This document shows positions 51,613-61,701 of a stretch of DNA of 64,000 nt, in pieces (position 1 is the first letter of the stretch; each line of letters starts with the position of its first letter). A model generated the notes under the pieces. It was not told the origin of the DNA. It saw only the letters and a program-made list of their open reading frames with translations, and made no database searches. The translations under genes were made by a program, and so were the position numbers. The stretch covers positions 51,210-115,209 of the forward strand of contig JAIRUA010000008.1 in the NCBI GenBank assembly GCA_031254645.1. Direction: 5' to 3'. This stretch comes from Dysgonamonadaceae bacterium. Lineage in GTDB: Bacteria > Bacteroidota > Bacteroidia > Bacteroidales > Dysgonomonadaceae.

Positions 51613-54600
51613 TTAAAAATCCAAAGTTACGCCTACATTAAATACTCGCTGCAATGGATAGTTGAACGGATTTCCGGCTAATTCCGGATCCCACATTTTG
51701 AAACTCCGTGCAACAAAAAACAAATTGTTTCCGGAGGCATAAATGCGTGCGTTTTGAATTTTGGCAGGTTGTACCCACCCAGCCGGCAGTTTGTATCCTA
51801 CTTCCACTGATTTTAATCGTAAGAACGAGCCGTTGCGCATCCACCAAGTACTTCGTACTTGGTTGTTTTCAACAGGTATAGGCGATAAACGGGGCCAGAA
51901 AGCATACAAATCTCTACTGTCTTCCGACCAATGGCTATCGGCTATTGCTTGCAATACCGCACGGTTGTGTCCTCTACCATCAATCGCATTGAATAACGCT
52001 TGATCATCTTGCGAGCGAACTTGAACAAATGGTGCCGTTCTCGCCGGATTTATCCAAAACGATGAACGAGCAGAGCCTTGAAAAAAACAAGAGAAGTCAA
52101 TTTTTTTGTATCCCACGGTCAAACCAAAGCCATAGTTGATTTCCGGTGTAGTCGGGAAACCGATAGGCACCATATCATTTTCATCAATAATACCATCGCC
52201 ATTGATGTCTTTGTATTTGATATCTCCTGCGCCATAATCTCCGAAAGTCTGCTTCGGCGAATTTCTCACATCTTCATCATCAATGAAAAGACGCTCGGCA
52301 ATATAGCCCCATTGCTGCGAAATTCGCTGACCGACACGCGACCGCCACGGGACATTCGAAAAATTAGGTTCTTCATATATTTTGAATTTGCTGGAAGCAT
52401 ACGTAAAAGTACCCCTTGCCACAGCCCACAAATCCCTTGAAAACGATCTGCTGTAATCCACCGAGAAGTCGACTCCGCTACCGGACGCTTCACCAATATT
52501 GGCTCTAGGGATCGCTTGCAGACCCATTGTAGTAGGAATATCTTCTCTTGGTTGCAGAATATTACTTCTGTTTTCACGAAAATAGTCAACGTGTATCTCT
52601 AATTGATTCCACAAATTTAATTCTATACCGTAGTTGCTTTTACGACTGATTTCCCAAGTAATGTATGGGTCAGCATAGCGAGAAATGGAAATTCCATTAC
52701 GATTATAGTTCCACGTATCTCCAAAAGCGATACCTCTATCACTGTCACTCATATTTACGTTGGACAGATAATAAAATCGGTCTTCTCTCCTGCCAATCTC
52801 ATCATTTCCTACCAAGCCATAAGTGGCTTTCAGTTTCAACATTGCAATGGTGTTCAGATAGGGCTCCATAAACGCTTCGTTGGTTACCACATAGCCCAAG
52901 CCTGCCGAAGGGAAGAATCCCCAACGCTCGTTTTTAGAAAAACGCTCGGAACCGTTGTAGCCGAAGTTTGCTTCTACGAAATAGCGATTGTCAAAACTGT
53001 AAGTAGCGCGACCAGCTATACCGGCATTTCGCTGCGGCAACGAAAGCAGCAACTGGTCACTTGCATTATCTTTTCTTTCACGAGCGGTAAATACCAATAA
53101 TCCGGAAAGAGTATGTCTGTTTGCCACTATTGTATTATACTGTATAGCACCTTCGAAATACATATTATTATTCATCTCCCGGCTTCCGGGTACATAATCC
53201 AAATAATCTGTTCCGCTATTGGGGTTAAGTGGCATCAACAAGTACTCATTAGCTCCCGGTCCCTGCGGTGCTAATGCGTAATAAAACGGATTGTACGCTC
53301 TTCTTACTTCTAATCGTGAAAAACGATTGACGTTGTACAATGCACGAACGAATAGCCCTTCAGTTATAAAATCTAGCTTCTGTCTTGCCTCAAATTGCGC
53401 AGACATTGATGAGCGGTCATCATGTCTATAGCCTCTCAACATATCGGCATACGGATTCAAGAAATTACCGGACGGCGCATTTCCAAATAAAATATGATTG
53501 GTGTGTATATTTGCCGCATCAGGTGCATAATAGGGTTGAAAAAGAACGGGATTAGATACCACTGCTTTGTTATATAAAAGAGTTCCACTATCCAACGGAC
53601 CTTGATAATCATCAAACGCACCGTGCAAACGCACAACCAGCTCGGTACTTCTGGTCAAATCCACATTCACATTGGCGCGTAGTGTGTATTTGTTGATATT
53701 GATATTGTTGTTGAAATTCAGACGTGGGTCAACTTTAATAATACCATTGTCCACCGCATACGAGGCAGCAACAAAATAACGTGCAATACTACCGCCGCCG
53801 CTGATATTTAAATTGTAGCGATGATTAAATGTATTTTTATCAAACAAAAGATCTTGCCAATCATTTGCGGGATAGCGTAAAGGATCAAATCCTCTTTCCG
53901 TATTAATGATTTTGCTCTCATCATAAGGAAGACGAATGCCGGGGAAACGTGTACGAACTGACTCATTGTGCATTCTCATAAATGTAACAGGATCCGCTAT
54001 TGCAACATTTTCCGTAGGAGAAGAGAATGAGCCTTCGGCGCGGAATTGTATTTTCATCGCACCTTGTCTTCCTTCTTTGGTAGTTACTAAAATAACTCCG
54101 TTTGCACCACGCGCACCGTAAAGGGCTGTTGCATTCGCATCTTTCATAATGGAGAAACTGGCTATGTCGTCTGTCGTTAAGCGAGCGAGGTCGTCTTCAC
54201 TCATTTCTACTCCGTCAATCAGGATAAGTGGGCTTACCCTTCCGGTACCGAAACTGGTTACACCGCGGATAAAGAATTGAGCATTATCTGCCCCCGGCTC
54301 TCCTGTTCGTTGATAAGAAATCAAACCGGCGATGCGTCCTGCGAAGGCTGTTGTCAGGTTGCTTGACGGCACTTGTAATTCAGATGGCGCTACTGTTGAA
54401 ACGGAGGCGATTACGCTTTCTCTCCTTTGCCGCCCGAATGCAACAACGGTAAATTCTTCCAGCATATCAGCTGTTTCATGCAAAACGATATTAATTTCTG
54501 TTTGATTGCCAACTTCTACCGTTTGACTGTCATACCCTATATAAGAGAATACAAGTTTTTCGCTGCTTTCCACCTCAACAGAAAAAGTACCATCAATATC

Positions 54601-55131
54601 TGTGGTTACTCCACGAGTACTGCCCGCTATCATTACAGCGGCTCCGGGCAAAGGTTCTCCTTCAAAATCTATAACAGTTCCTCTTATGGTTCGCCTTTGT
54701 TGTTGTGTAGTGGTGGTTATAGAAACAGATCGTTCGACTGTTCTCGCAGAAACTGATGCGTTTGATGCGTAAATCACTATTTGATTGCCCAGAATATGGT
54801 ATACTCCATTTGTTCCTGCCAGCATACTGTCCATTACATTTTCTATGTTATCGGCATTGATGTTAAGATCGATTTGCTTATTGGCAATATGATCTACATT
54901 GTCTGAAAACACGAAGACATAATTGCTGTTTTTCTCAATTTCTTTGGTTGCTTCTTTGATTGTTGATCTCAGATTAAGTCTGAATTTTGCTTCACCTGTC
55001 TGCGCATAACCATCTGCTGCATATATTGATAATACAGGCAATAAGATAAAGAATAGGCTTATTCTCATAATTTTCACAAAATATTTGTAGTTGTTGGGGA
55101 TACAAACTCCCCTAATCGCATTTTTATCCAT
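51613..55131 (-). CDS. SusC/RagA TonB-dependent transporter with STN domain
   Basis: A 1172-residue outer-membrane transporter. The long leader (1-44, MDKNAIRGVCIPNN ... YAADGYAQ) is typical of this family. An STN domain (about 50-115) carries the signal to FecR-type anti-sigma factors; a carboxypeptidase-regulatory-like domain follows (about 148-232, RGTVIDFEGEPLPGAAVMIAG); then the TonB box and plug (about 233-345, with RGVTSFGTGRVSPLILIDGV and ATALYGARGANGVILV); and the beta-barrel to the end (NVGVTLDF). The STN domain together with adjacent FecR and sigma genes means that substrate binding probably triggers transcription of the locus. Confidence 0.95.
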   Translation of the reverse strand: MDKNAIRGVCIPNNYKYFVKIMRISLFFILLPVLSIYAADGYAQTGEAKFRLNLRSTIKEATKEIEKNSNYVFVFSDNVDHIANKQIDLNINADNIENVMDSMLAGTNGVYHILGNQIVIYASNASVSARTVERSVSITTTTQQQRRTIRGTVIDFEGEPLPGAAVMIAGSTRGVTTDIDGTFSVEVESSEKLVFSYIGYDSQTVEVGNQTEINIVLHETADMLEEFTVVAFGRQRRESVIASVSTVAPSELQVPSSNLTTAFAGRIAGLISYQRTGEPGADNAQFFIRGVTSFGTGRVSPLILIDGVEMSEDDLARLTTDDIASFSIMKDANATALYGARGANGVILVTTKEGRQGAMKIQFRAEGSFSSPTENVAIADPVTFMRMHNESVRTRFPGIRLPYDESKIINTERGFDPLRYPANDWQDLLFDKNTFNHRYNLNISGGGSIARYFVAASYAVDNGIIKVDPRLNFNNNININKYTLRANVNVDLTRSTELVVRLHGAFDDYQGPLDSGTLLYNKAVVSNPVLFQPYYAPDAANIHTNHILFGNAPSGNFLNPYADMLRGYRHDDRSSMSAQFEARQKLDFITEGLFVRALYNVNRFSRLEVRRAYNPFYYALAPQGPGANEYLLMPLNPNSGTDYLDYVPGSREMNNNMYFEGAIQYNTIVANRHTLSGLLVFTARERKDNASDQLLLSLPQRNAGIAGRATYSFDNRYFVEANFGYNGSERFSKNERWGFFPSAGLGYVVTNEAFMEPYLNTIAMLKLKATYGLVGNDEIGRREDRFYYLSNVNMSDSDRGIAFGDTWNYNRNGISISRYADPYITWEISRKSNYGIELNLWNQLEIHVDYFRENRSNILQPREDIPTTMGLQAIPRANIGEASGSGVDFSVDYSRSFSRDLWAVARGTFTYASSKFKIYEEPNFSNVPWRSRVGQRISQQWGYIAERLFIDDEDVRNSPKQTFGDYGAGDIKYKDINGDGIIDENDMVPIGFPTTPEINYGFGLTVGYKKIDFSCFFQGSARSSFWINPARTAPFVQVRSQDDQALFNAIDGRGHNRAVLQAIADSHWSEDSRDLYAFWPRLSPIPVENNQVRSTWWMRNGSFLRLKSVEVGYKLPAGWVQPAKIQNARIYASGNNLFFVARSFKMWDPELAGNPFNYPLQRVFNVGVTLDF

Positions 55132-55183
55132 ATATTTGTACGATTTTAATTATTTAATTGTCTTAGGTAATTGAATTCAATTT

Positions 55184-55214
55184 AGTCGGACGATATTTGC
55201 GGTATCGTTCGACT
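55184..55214. promoter_or_regulatory. Hairpin in the fecR-susC gap
   Basis: AGTCGGACGATA (55184-55195) pairs with TATCGTTCGACT (55203-55214) with one G-U. The T-run lies on the plus-strand side, so on the transcribed minus strand it is not a terminator; a leader structure for susC mRNA is possible. Confidence 0.45.
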
Positions 55215-55267
55215 TTTTTTACTCTCTTTTGTTTTTGTCATTTTCTTATAGGCTTCATTTATAAATT

Positions 55268-56452
55268 TTAGTTGTTATTATTCGTGATAAATATTTGGTT
55301 GTTTTCTTTTCTGATATTGGTGGACGAAAGCAATGCAATGGTGGTCATTACATCATCTAAATTATCCGACAAAACGATTCTTCCCGTGCACGTACGTGTA
55401 TGCAGATTAGTTGCATTTTCGTAATCAAACGAAAGATTATAGAACCGGGCAATCTGACGGAGTACTTCCGTCATCGGTGTACGGTCAAACAATAAAAATC
55501 CATTTTTCCAACTGATAAATTGATTTACATCTACTTTTTCAGTACTAAATGTTCCGTTGTCTGCCAACAGCGCTTGTTCTCCGGGCAATAAATTCAATTC
55601 TATCCCAACCGAAGATTGTAACGCTACGCTTCCCGACACTAACACAACAGATTGAGGTGAATCGGCATACGAAGACACATTAAACGCTGTACCATACACC
55701 TGTACGCGAAATTCGGAAGTGTGTACGTAGAATGTTTTTTGGTTGTCGTGCGCTACTTCGATGAACATTTCGCCTTGTGTGAGGAATATTTCACGGTTAT
55801 CGTCTGTAAATTGTGTCGGAAATTCCAATACTGTTCCCGAATTGAGCCAAACGCGGCTGCCGTCAGCCAAAGTCAGTTGCGTGCGTTTTCCATAAGGAAC
55901 TACTAATTTATTCAACACCGTTTGTGCGATATTGAGCGTTTTCGTTTCTTCGTTTTCTTGTGTGATTCGGGCTTGTCCGTTTTCGTCAATCTCTATTTCG
56001 ATATTGTTTTGAAAAGTTGTTGCCCCTGTTCCGGTAATCAATTGAATGTTTTCATTGTTGAGTAGTTCGCCCACAATCAGCTCACTACCTTGATGCAGAG
56101 AGTGCGACTGGTCGTTAACGAAATAGAAAGTGAGTCCGAAAATAAGGGCGATACTTGCACACGCTGTCGCCGTATATCGAACAAGACGGCGAATTTTGAG
56201 TTTTTGTTTGTTTTGTTGAATACTCGTTTCTATTCTTGCCAATAATTGCTCTATTTCTACGGAATTGAGTTGCGATTTGTTGATAGAAGTTTTCAAAAAA
56301 TCTACGGCTTCGTTTATTAATTCGACACAATGGGGGTTATCTTGTATAAAATCAGACCAATAACTATCTGATTCCATATCGGGTATCAGTTGCCATTGAA
56401 CGAATTGCCGATCTTTGAGAAAGTCTGTATAATGTGTGTATTGCTTTGTCAC
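55268..56452 (-). CDS. FecR-family transmembrane anti-sigma regulator
   Basis: A 394-residue inner-membrane regulator. The cytoplasmic N-terminus (1-85, helical) binds the sigma factor; one transmembrane helix (about 90-110) follows; and the periplasmic FecR domain (about 190-300: VPYGKRTQLTLADGSRVWLNSG, then HTSEFRVQVYGTAFNVSSYAD) continues into the DUF4974 secretin-like tail (about 325-390, FDRTPMTEVLRQIARFYNLSFDY). It relays the substrate signal from SusC's STN domain. It lies between the sigma gene and susC in the standard order. Confidence 0.95.
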   Translation of the reverse strand: MTKQYTHYTDFLKDRQFVQWQLIPDMESDSYWSDFIQDNPHCVELINEAVDFLKTSINKSQLNSVEIEQLLARIETSIQQNKQKLKIRRLVRYTATACASIALIFGLTFYFVNDQSHSLHQGSELIVGELLNNENIQLITGTGATTFQNNIEIEIDENGQARITQENEETKTLNIAQTVLNKLVVPYGKRTQLTLADGSRVWLNSGTVLEFPTQFTDDNREIFLTQGEMFIEVAHDNQKTFYVHTSEFRVQVYGTAFNVSSYADSPQSVVLVSGSVALQSSVGIELNLLPGEQALLADNGTFSTEKVDVNQFISWKNGFLLFDRTPMTEVLRQIARFYNLSFDYENATNLHTRTCTGRIVLSDNLDDVMTTIALLSSTNIRKENNQIFITNNNN

Positions 56453-56537
56453 TTTGTTTTATATTGTAAAAATTTGATTCTCGTTTACAATATAGACGGT
56501 GTGCACATACACTTATACCCTTGTTTTTAGAAAAAGT

Positions 56538-57098
56538 TTAATATTTAACATTAATGGTTTGCGCAAGCAACAAAAGTATTACCAACGCGCCGTATTTTTC
56601 TCGTAAACTCTGTAGTGCTTTCGACACCAATTTCCGACAGCCATGCACAGTAATATTCAGCAGTTTAGCTATTTCTTCATAACTATACTCCTGTATATAT
56701 CGCAGATAAATAATTTCCCGTTGACGCTCGGTAAGGGAATTCAGCATTTCTTCGATTTGTTTTTTGATCAACAACTGGTTTTCGGTATCAATCAACTTAT
56801 CTTCGATGCTTACATCTATGTCGAACGGTATTTTGTCGTTTGCCTCCACAGCAGAGAGTCCGATATATGGTTTTTTAGTGTTATAAATATCAAACAATTT
56901 GTTTTTCAGTGCCCTAAAAAGGTAAAATTTTATATTTTCTACTTCATTCAAAAGCTTTTCTTCAGTAGCAAGTTTACAAAAAATATCATGAATAGCATCC
57001 ATAACGGTCTCTTTATCAAAACCGAGATAGTAAGCATATGTAAACAAATCGTTTACATAGAGCTTGTATATAGAGGCGATATCTTTTGCTCTTTCCAT
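56538..57098 (-). CDS. ECF sigma factor (Bacteroidetes expansion family)
   Basis: A 186-residue sigma factor. Region 2 (about 10-80) includes YAYYLGFDKETVMDAIHDIFCKL, and region 4 (about 115-172) includes LTERQREIIYLRYIQEYSYEEIAKLL and the helix-turn-helix TVHGCRKLVSKALQSLR. A short hydrophobic tail (about 173-186) follows. It starts the minus-strand locus and should activate susC through susD and downstream genes when released by FecR. It is divergent from the PorW-like gene. Confidence 0.95.
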   Translation of the reverse strand: MERAKDIASIYKLYVNDLFTYAYYLGFDKETVMDAIHDIFCKLATEEKLLNEVENIKFYLFRALKNKLFDIYNTKKPYIGLSAVEANDKIPFDIDVSIEDKLIDTENQLLIKKQIEEMLNSLTERQREIIYLRYIQEYSYEEIAKLLNITVHGCRKLVSKALQSLREKYGALVILLLLAQTINVKY

Positions 57099-57114
57099 AA
57101 GATCTTTTAAACAC

Positions 57115-57122
57115 CAAAGATA
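57115..57122 (-). promoter_or_regulatory. -7 box of the sigma gene
   Basis: TATCTTTG on the minus strand, 17 bases before the sigma start. Confidence 0.45.
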
Positions 57123-57310
57123 GTATAATTTTCTTTACAATAAAATCACTTTTCAAACAAATATTAAATTTTCATCCCCTCCATTTTTATTATTTATTTA
57201 AAAATCAAATACATACTAAATAAGTAGTATCCGCTTTTTCTTATGAACACTCCTTAAAATTGATAGAGTACGGTTTAAGTTAACCAACAGACCAAGAAAA
57301 AACCGGAATA

Positions 57311-57344
57311 TTTGACGTCAAATAAATTCTTTGGGTTAACTTTG
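57311..57344 (+). promoter_or_regulatory. Promoter of the PorW-like gene
   Basis: TTTG at 57311-57314 and TAACTTTG at 57337-57344, spacing 22. The predicted start leaves only a short leader before the GTG at 57362. Confidence 0.5.
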
Positions 57345-57361
57345 TAAAATAAAAAACGCAC

Positions 57362-58438
57362 GTGTTCACAAACGCCGACATAAAAATATTCCTTTTCGGA
57401 ATCTTTTCTTTTCTCCTATTTATCGGGTGTTCTTCCAAAAAGAGTACTCCTGCTACGCGTACCTACCATCAATTTGTTACACGATACAATGTCTTTTTCA
57501 ACGCACAACAGCTTTACAATGAAGCATTAAAAAATCAATCTGAGCGCTTCCGGGACAATTATTCGGAAATGCTGCCGATATATCCGTTTACTCGCATAAC
57601 GGAAAAAACACGACGCGGCGGAGCATTTGACGGCGTTATCGAAAAAATGGAAAAAGCCATTCGCAACCATTCCATTTCTCCAAATGGTGATGAAGAAAAC
57701 AATCCGTTTATGCACAATGTTTGGTTGCTATTGGGAAAAGCGCATGCACAGAATCAGGATTATAACGAAGCTTTGTCCACATTTTCGCGCACTGTGCAGC
57801 TCTTTCGAAATGATATTGATGTTGTTTCCGAAGCTCAATTGTGGAAAATACGTGCATACATCGAAACAAATCGATTGAATGACGCTGATAGTTTGATGAA
57901 TATTCTGAAAACAAGAGATTTGACAAAACGTTTAGAGCCATTTTTTGTAGAAACGTCCGCCTATTTTCTTCTTCATCAAAATGAATATGCCGAAGCTATT
58001 CCCTATTTGCAAAGATTGATTAATTTTCAACGAAATAATATTCAACGCCGCCGACTTCAATTCCTTCTCGGACAAACGTTTGTGATGATTGGCGAAAACG
58101 ATGCCGCTTTTCGTGCTTTCGAAAGCGTGAAAAGACTTCGCACCCCTTTCGACTTGTTATTAAATGCTGTTATTCAGCAATCTGCCATTGCTTCCGGTAA
58201 AGATGAAATACGCATTTTGAATGAGTTGCAGCGAATGAGCAGAAAAGCAAATAGTATGGAACATTTGGCAAAAATAAATTTTATCATCGGAAATGCTGAT
58301 GATGCAGGATTTTATTTTTTCAATCCGCAACAAGTGCAACAAGGGAAAATGGAGTTTCGACAGCGTTGGGGAAATCGAGAATTGGAAGATAATTGGCGCA
58401 TTTCGAATCGAGAAATTCAAATGGAAATCACCGAATAA
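57362..58438 (+). CDS. Short PorW/SprE-like TPR lipoprotein
   Basis: A 358-residue lipoprotein (lipobox LLFIGC, Cys23). The segment following it, [26 protein letters not shown] with the [13 protein letters not shown] helix about 75 residues on, is the opening of PorW/SprE, a periplasmic lipoprotein needed for type IX secretion in Bacteroidota. TPR-like helices continue ([15 protein letters not shown] near 115-130, [14 protein letters not shown] near 200-215). PorW and SprE are usually 600-870 residues, so this is a compact form lacking the C-terminal half; no frameshift is visible at the end. Start is GTG. Other T9SS genes are not in this window. Confidence 0.7.
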   Translation: MFTNADIKIFLFGIFSFLLFIGCSSKKSTPATRTYHQFVTRYNVFFNAQQLYNEALKNQSERFRDNYSEMLPIYPFTRITEKTRRGGAFDGVIEKMEKAIRNHSISPNGDEENNPFMHNVWLLLGKAHAQNQDYNEALSTFSRTVQLFRNDIDVVSEAQLWKIRAYIETNRLNDADSLMNILKTRDLTKRLEPFFVETSAYFLLHQNEYAEAIPYLQRLINFQRNNIQRRRLQFLLGQTFVMIGENDAAFRAFESVKRLRTPFDLLLNAVIQQSAIASGKDEIRILNELQRMSRKANSMEHLAKINFIIGNADDAGFYFFNPQQVQQGKMEFRQRWGNRELEDNWRISNREIQMEITE

Positions 58439-58467
58439 ATCGTACCTTTGCAAAAAACATTTCAACA

Positions 58468-59061
58468 ATGAACAAAATAGTTTTCGCCACCAACAACAAA
58501 CATAAACTCGACGAAATCCGCCAAATAACTGCCGGGAAACTCGAAATCCTCAGTCTTTCCGACATCAATTGCCACGACGAAATCGAAGAAACAGGCGCTA
58601 CACTCGAAGAAAACGCCCTCATCAAAGCACAATATATCAAAGACAAATACGGTTTCGATTGTTTTGCCGACGATACCGGATTAGAAGTAGAAGCGTTAAA
58701 CGGTGCGCCCGGCGTGATTTCGGCACGATATGCCGGCGAACATTGCAATGCGCAGGATAATATGAAAAAACTCTTGCACGAATTGAAAATCGGCGGTAGC
58801 CAAATGCAAGGAAAAACGAATCGAAAAGCGCGTTTTCGTACCGTAATAGCATTGATTTTAGACAGTGAAAAACATTTTTTCGAAGGCGAAATCGAAGGTA
58901 AAATCATCGAAGAAGAACGTGGCACAGCGGGTTTTGGATACGACCCTATTTTTCAGCCGTTAGGCTACAATGAAACTTTTGCCGAATTAGGGGATGATGT
59001 GAAGAATAGGATTAGCCATCGTGCGTTGGCAACGAATCGGTTTGTGGAATTTTTACAATAA
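58468..59061 (+). CDS. rdgB: XTP/dITP pyrophosphatase
   Basis: A 197-residue HAM1-family enzyme that hydrolyses dITP, XTP and similar non-canonical nucleotides, keeping them out of DNA. The ATG at 58468 gives the family start [17 protein letters not shown]. Substrate motifs TNNKHK (8-13), [18 protein letters not shown] (about 67-84, catalytic Asp-Asp), and the closing GFGYDPIF (about 154-161) and SHRALA (about 186-191) are intact. Upstream in-frame codons belong to the preceding gene's end. Its last 50 bases overlap the convergent MFS gene. Confidence 0.97.
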   Translation: MNKIVFATNNKHKLDEIRQITAGKLEILSLSDINCHDEIEETGATLEENALIKAQYIKDKYGFDCFADDTGLEVEALNGAPGVISARYAGEHCNAQDNMKKLLHELKIGGSQMQGKTNRKARFRTVIALILDSEKHFFEGEIEGKIIEEERGTAGFGYDPIFQPLGYNETFAELGDDVKNRISHRALATNRFVEFLQ

Positions 59062-60301
59062 ACGCCAACACCGCAAAAATCAACGTCAATCCCCCACTAA
59101 TAAAAAACGCAGGCGAGTACGAATCCGTCCACTCCTTTGAATAAGCGAAGAATATCGGTCCAATCGCCGAAGCAACAACGCTCATCATTTGCGCAAGTCC
59201 CTGTATTTTGCCTACTTCTCTTTTTCCAAAAATATCTGCCCAAACAATAAAAAATAACACCGTGAGAGCGCCTGCCGAAAGAGAAAGCGCCATAGTATAA
59301 GCATATACCTGCGGTATAGTTTGTATAAACGGAAAAGCAAATTTGAGCAATCCCATAAAGAGTAGCGAAAAGGACAGCAAATAAGTAAGTTTTACTTTCT
59401 TTTGCGCCAAATAACCTACACCCAAATTGCTTATCAAAGCAAATGGCATACTCAAAGCCAATAGAATATAATACGTTTGCGCATCAAAACCACGTTCTGC
59501 CAAAATACTTTCGTTGTACAATCCAACCCCTGCATTAATCAGTCCAAACAAAGAAATAGAAAGTGCGAAAATCCAAAAAATATTTGTTCGAATAGCGCGA
59601 TGATAGGAAATACTTATTTTATTATCGGTACTTTCCGGACTGTTATCTTCCTCTTCTACAGGCGTAACTACCGATGCACGAACTGCAAATAAAATCAACG
59701 GTACACAGAGAAATAAAATAATCAATCCGACACTTCCCCAAGCAACACGCCAATGCGCTATGGAAACAACGGCATCGTCCAATACAAAATCAATCGGTTT
59801 CAAATGCGTTAAAGCTTGTCCCATCAATACGAACACAACAATAAAAAACAGTGCCGTAAAAACAGAATAGAAACCCATTGCAGACCCCAACTTATTCTTC
59901 GGGAAGTATTTTGAAATCAACGTCATACTTGCCACCGAAAGCGCGCTTTGTCCGAATCCGCGCGTGAAAACAAGTGATACAAAAAAGAAAATTCTGTCAT
60001 TTGCCAAACTCGTACAAAGTACGGAAATTGCCAAAGGAATAAGAATCAAAAGTAGAACTTTTCGACAGCCAAGTTTGTCGAGCATCGAACCAATCGGAAT
60101 ACAAAACAGCGCGCCGATAAGCGTTGCCGCGAGGTTATAATATCCGTAAATAGTGCGCTCAATGTGCAGGTCAGCCAAAATAAATTCAGTAACCAACCCA
60201 AGTCCCTGAGTACGACCCGGAAAGGTGGCGACCATACAAATAGAGGCGACAATAATATATATCCAACGTTCTTTTTTGGAAAGTATATGAGATTGAGTCA
60301 T
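59012..60301 (-). CDS. MFS transporter
   Basis: A 429-residue major facilitator with 12 predicted transmembrane helices. [15 protein letters not shown] near 68-82 matches the MFS loop 2-3 signature GxxxDxxGxRxxl, and [21 protein letters not shown] near 112-132 is helix 4. The extension before MTQSHIL is excluded as it is not membrane-like or family-like. A central acidic loop (about 205-225, [15 protein letters not shown]) links the two halves. Substrate cannot be inferred; no metabolic partner flanks it. Its C-terminus overlaps the rdgB end by 50 bases in antisense. Confidence 0.88.
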   Translation of the reverse strand: MTQSHILSKKERWIYIIVASICMVATFPGRTQGLGLVTEFILADLHIERTIYGYYNLAATLIGALFCIPIGSMLDKLGCRKVLLLILIPLAISVLCTSLANDRIFFFVSLVFTRGFGQSALSVASMTLISKYFPKNKLGSAMGFYSVFTALFFIVVFVLMGQALTHLKPIDFVLDDAVVSIAHWRVAWGSVGLIILFLCVPLILFAVRASVVTPVEEEDNSPESTDNKISISYHRAIRTNIFWIFALSISLFGLINAGVGLYNESILAERGFDAQTYYILLALSMPFALISNLGVGYLAQKKVKLTYLLSFSLLFMGLLKFAFPFIQTIPQVYAYTMALSLSAGALTVLFFIVWADIFGKREVGKIQGLAQMMSVVASAIGPIFFAYSKEWTDSYSPAFFISGGLTLIFAVLAFIVKIPQTDSLPTHDG

Positions 60302-60423
60302 TATAATTGACGATTTTAGATTTACGATTTGCAAATCCACACAAAAATATGGTAAACCAACGAAACAAGCAATTTTTACTAAAACAAATTTGATATAGCA
60401 TCTATTTTCTCAACAAGATTTAC

Positions 60424-60431
60424 TATCTTTG
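60424..60431 (+). promoter_or_regulatory. -7 box upstream of the second Gfo/Idh/MocA gene
   Basis: TATCTTTG, 66 bases before the ATG at 60498; -33 unclear. Confidence 0.4.
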
Positions 60432-60497
60432 AACTTTACTTAATAAACTCAAGACATTTACCAACCGTAAATCGTCTATCTAAAATCGTAAATAAAT

Positions 60498-61565
60498 ATG
60501 GAACAAGTTATTCGCACGGGTGTTATCGGTTACGGACTTTCGGGTCGCGTTTTTCACGCACCTTTTATAGACATCGTGGATGGTTTCGAACTCACGAAAA
60601 TCAGCACGTCAAGACCGGAAAACATTGAAATAATCAACGAACGTTATCCCGAAACGATCGTCGTTCCCAATCCGCAAGATATCATTGATGACCCCGAAAT
60701 TGACTTGGTTATCAACACATCGCCCAATATCGACCACGCTCGCTGGGTACGCGAAGCGTTACTTGCCGGAAAACACGCAATGGTAGAAAAACCGTTTACC
60801 GTAAACATGAAAGAAGCCGATGAACTGATTGAAATTGCAAAACAGAGCAGAAAAATTCTCACCATATATCACAATCGTCGCTTTACAAGCGACACAAAAA
60901 CCGTCAAAAAACTGTTGAGCAGTGGTTTGTTGGGCGAAGTGCACGATTATGAAGCGCATTACGACCGTTATCGCAACGAGCCGCGTCCGGTAAGTCGTGG
61001 CGGTTGGCGCGAAGATGCCTTACCCGGTTCGGGAATTTTCTTCGATTTAGGTGCACATCTCGTTGACCAAGCATTGTATTTCTTCGGAATGCCACAAGCG
61101 GTTACGGCAGAAATCAAATCGCAACGTAATTTTACAAATGCCGATGACCATTTCGATGTACGCCTGCATTATCCCTCACTTACGGTAACTTTGAAAGCAG
61201 GAATGTTGTGCAAAATACCCGGTCCTAATTATCAAATTCATGGTAAAAACGGTTCATATCTGAAATATGGTCTTGACGTGCAAGAAGCGATGCTCAACGA
61301 CGGCGCCATTCCGCAAGGCGAAAACTGGGGGCGCGAACCCGAAAACATTTGGGGAACGATAAATACCGAATACAACGGTATGAAGATTCACGGAAAATTG
61401 GAAAGCGAATTGGGCGATTATCGTGAATATTTCATCAATCTGCGCGATGCCATTTGGGGAAAAGCGGAAATCGCCGTAAAGCCGGAAGAAGCGCGTAATG
61501 TAATAAAAATTATTGAGTTGGCATTTGAAAGTAGTAGAGAAAGAAGGACGATAATGGTTGAATAG
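60498..61565 (+). CDS. Cytosolic Gfo/Idh/MocA oxidoreductase
   Basis: A 355-residue NAD(P)-dependent dehydrogenase of sugars or inositols. The Rossmann motif GVIGYGLSGRVFHAPF (8-23) and the EKP motif at 97-99 (VEKPFTVN) are present, and HNRRFTSDTKTVKKLLSSGLLG with GSGIFFDLGAHLVDQALY marks the active-site half. No signal peptide, unlike the enzyme at 43163. The GRVFHAPF start is characteristic of the YvaA/YhhX-type scyllo-inositol dehydrogenase-like group. A palindromic repeat follows the stop. Confidence 0.92.
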   Translation: MEQVIRTGVIGYGLSGRVFHAPFIDIVDGFELTKISTSRPENIEIINERYPETIVVPNPQDIIDDPEIDLVINTSPNIDHARWVREALLAGKHAMVEKPFTVNMKEADELIEIAKQSRKILTIYHNRRFTSDTKTVKKLLSSGLLGEVHDYEAHYDRYRNEPRPVSRGGWREDALPGSGIFFDLGAHLVDQALYFFGMPQAVTAEIKSQRNFTNADDHFDVRLHYPSLTVTLKAGMLCKIPGPNYQIHGKNGSYLKYGLDVQEAMLNDGAIPQGENWGREPENIWGTINTEYNGMKIHGKLESELGDYREYFINLRDAIWGKAEIAVKPEEARNVIKIIELAFESSRERRTIMVE

Positions 61566-61568
61566 CGC

Positions 61569-61597
61569 TGTCATTGCGGGTCAAGCCCGCAATGACA
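61569..61597 (+). terminator. Palindromic terminator-like repeat
   Basis: TGTCATTGCGGG (61569-61580) pairs with CCCGCAATGACA (61586-61597), five-base loop, four bases past the Gfo/Idh stop. The same sequence motif is a common intergenic palindrome in bacteria, so it may be mobile rather than purely a terminator. Confidence 0.7.
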
Positions 61598-61643
61598 AGA
61601 TGATTTTATCCCTTTTTTCATCAAAAAACAGCGAAAAAATCCC

Positions 61644-61651
61644 TATATTTG
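61644..61651 (+). promoter_or_regulatory. -7 box upstream of dnaE
   Basis: TATATTTG (TAnnTTTG), 51 bases before the ATG at 61702. Confidence 0.45.
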
Positions 61652-61701
61652 CGCTCAAAAAATCATTCGACAATAAACAAAAAGATTAGTAATAGGCTAA
61701 T

